Shown: one piece after another, positions 6,282-6,719 of the stretch
Numbering within the stretch: the first letter of the stretch is position 1
Layout: the number at the start of each line of letters is the position of its first letter
NCBI GenBank assembly: GCA_021780395.1
Contig: JAJXYU010000136.1
Span: 1 to 6,719, forward strand
Length of the DNA: 6,719 nt
DNA from: Pseudomonadota bacterium
Lineage (GTDB): Bacteria; Pseudomonadota; Gammaproteobacteria; Steroidobacterales; Steroidobacteraceae
Direction of reading: 5' to 3'
Notes under the pieces: generated by a model
What the model was told of the DNA's origin: nothing
Database searches by the model: none
Seen by the model: only the letters and a program-made list of their open reading frames with translations
Program-made: the position numbers and the translations under genes

Positions 6282-6719
6282 ATGAACGTCCGCGCGCGCG
6301 ATTCCCGGACCGCGGACCTGTTCGCCGCGGAGCTCGCCGCGGCGAGCCCGCCCGCGCCTGCGTCCGCGCCGACACCGATCCCGATTCCGGCCGCGGCGCC
6401 ACCGCCGCCCGCACCGCCCGCGGCGAGAGCGGCGCCACCGCGCCGGCCGTCGCTGTGGTACGCGGTGCTGTTCCCCGAACTGCTCGACGCGCCGGCGGCG
6501 CCGCAGCGGCTCGTGCACCTCGCGCGCCGCGCGCAGCGCTACACCTCGCTGGTGAGTCTCGAGCCGCCGGCGGCGCTGCTGCTCGAGATTCGCGGGAGCC
6601 TGCGGCTGTTCGGTGCGCCGGACGCGTTGCGGGCGCGGATCGATGCGGACTGGGCGCACGCCGGGCTGCGCGCGCGCAGCGCCGCCGCGCCGTCGCCGCT
6701 CGCGGCGCTGTGGCTCGCG
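6282..6719 (+). CDS. imuB: ImuB, Y-family polymerase-like protein, 5' part
   Basis: The first 146 codons are visible; the gene continues past the window edge. From residue 58 the sequence follows ImuB: LWYAVLFPELL, PQRLVHLARRAQRYTSLVSL, LLLEIRGSLRLFGAPDALRA and SPLAALWLA. ImuB resembles DinB/Y-family polymerases but lacks the catalytic acidic residues. Here the first strand has no Asp and I see no SxDE motif, so it should act as a scaffold linking DnaE2, ImuA and the beta clamp. Residues 1-57 are unusual: a short segment with TADLF (10-14), then a Pro/Ala-rich, probably disordered stretch (19-56). There is no other ATG, GTG or TTG between 6282 and the conserved domain, so the extension looks genuine. 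The start lies 2 bases after the imuA stop. Confidence 0.93.
   Translation, partial: MNVRARDSRTADLFAAELAAASPPAPASAPTPIPIPAAAPPPPAPPAARAAPPRRPSLWYAVLFPELLDAPAAPQRLVHLARRAQRYTSLVSLEPPAALLLEIRGSLRLFGAPDALRARIDADWAHAGLRARSAAAPSPLAALWLA

Noticed and set aside
6291..6300. CG-alternating tract near the imuB start
   Set aside because: It is short and encodes Arg-Ala-Arg in a GC-extreme region, with no sign of function beyond coding.

Overview
This window is ordinary bacterial chromosome, GC-rich (by eye a little under 70% G+C). It most resembles a high-GC gammaproteobacterium. The evidence is a yceD-rpmF-plsX-fabH gene order, an OprI-like alanine-zipper lipoprotein, an E. coli-type LexA with an E. 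coli-type operator, and a lexA-imuA-imuB cassette. A betaproteobacterium is not strictly excluded. I see no mobile element, CRISPR array, rRNA or tRNA. The many long open frames antisense to the genes are what GC-rich codon use produces.

Layout. Positions 2-2333 (+): the last codons of a probable yceD, then rpmF (ribosomal protein L32), plsX and fabH, which link translation to the start of phospholipid and fatty-acid synthesis. A 15-bp perfect hairpin lies between rpmF and plsX. The run ends after fabH in a strong hairpin, and fabD does not follow. Positions 2351-2406 hold this terminator, which serves both converging genes, plus a second hairpin. Positions 2419-2736 (-): a 105-residue outer-membrane lipoprotein of Lpp/OprI type with an unbroken heptad pattern and a C-terminal lysine. 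It is preceded by an AT-rich promoter region. Positions 2973-4916 (-): a Tat-exported FAD amine oxidase of the spermidine dehydrogenase type. Positions 4917-5027: a divergent control region with a clear sigma-70 promoter and one perfect plus one imperfect LexA box. Positions 5028-6719 (+): lexA, imuA and the start of imuB, overlapping or nearly touching. These form an SOS-controlled mutagenesis operon, and imuB runs off the end of the window.

How they work together: LexA should repress its own promoter and therefore imuA-imuB. After DNA damage, RecA-stimulated self-cleavage of LexA at Ala86-Gly87 would release the operon for error-prone translesion synthesis, probably with a DnaE2 encoded further downstream. 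The rest is housekeeping envelope and lipid biology. I found no wholly new system. The points most worth a second look are the unusually long Lpp-like rod, the N-terminal disordered extension of ImuB with a possible clamp-binding motif, the rpmF/plsX hairpin next to a plsX start without a visible ribosome binding site, and the LexA operator region shared with the divergent oxidase gene.
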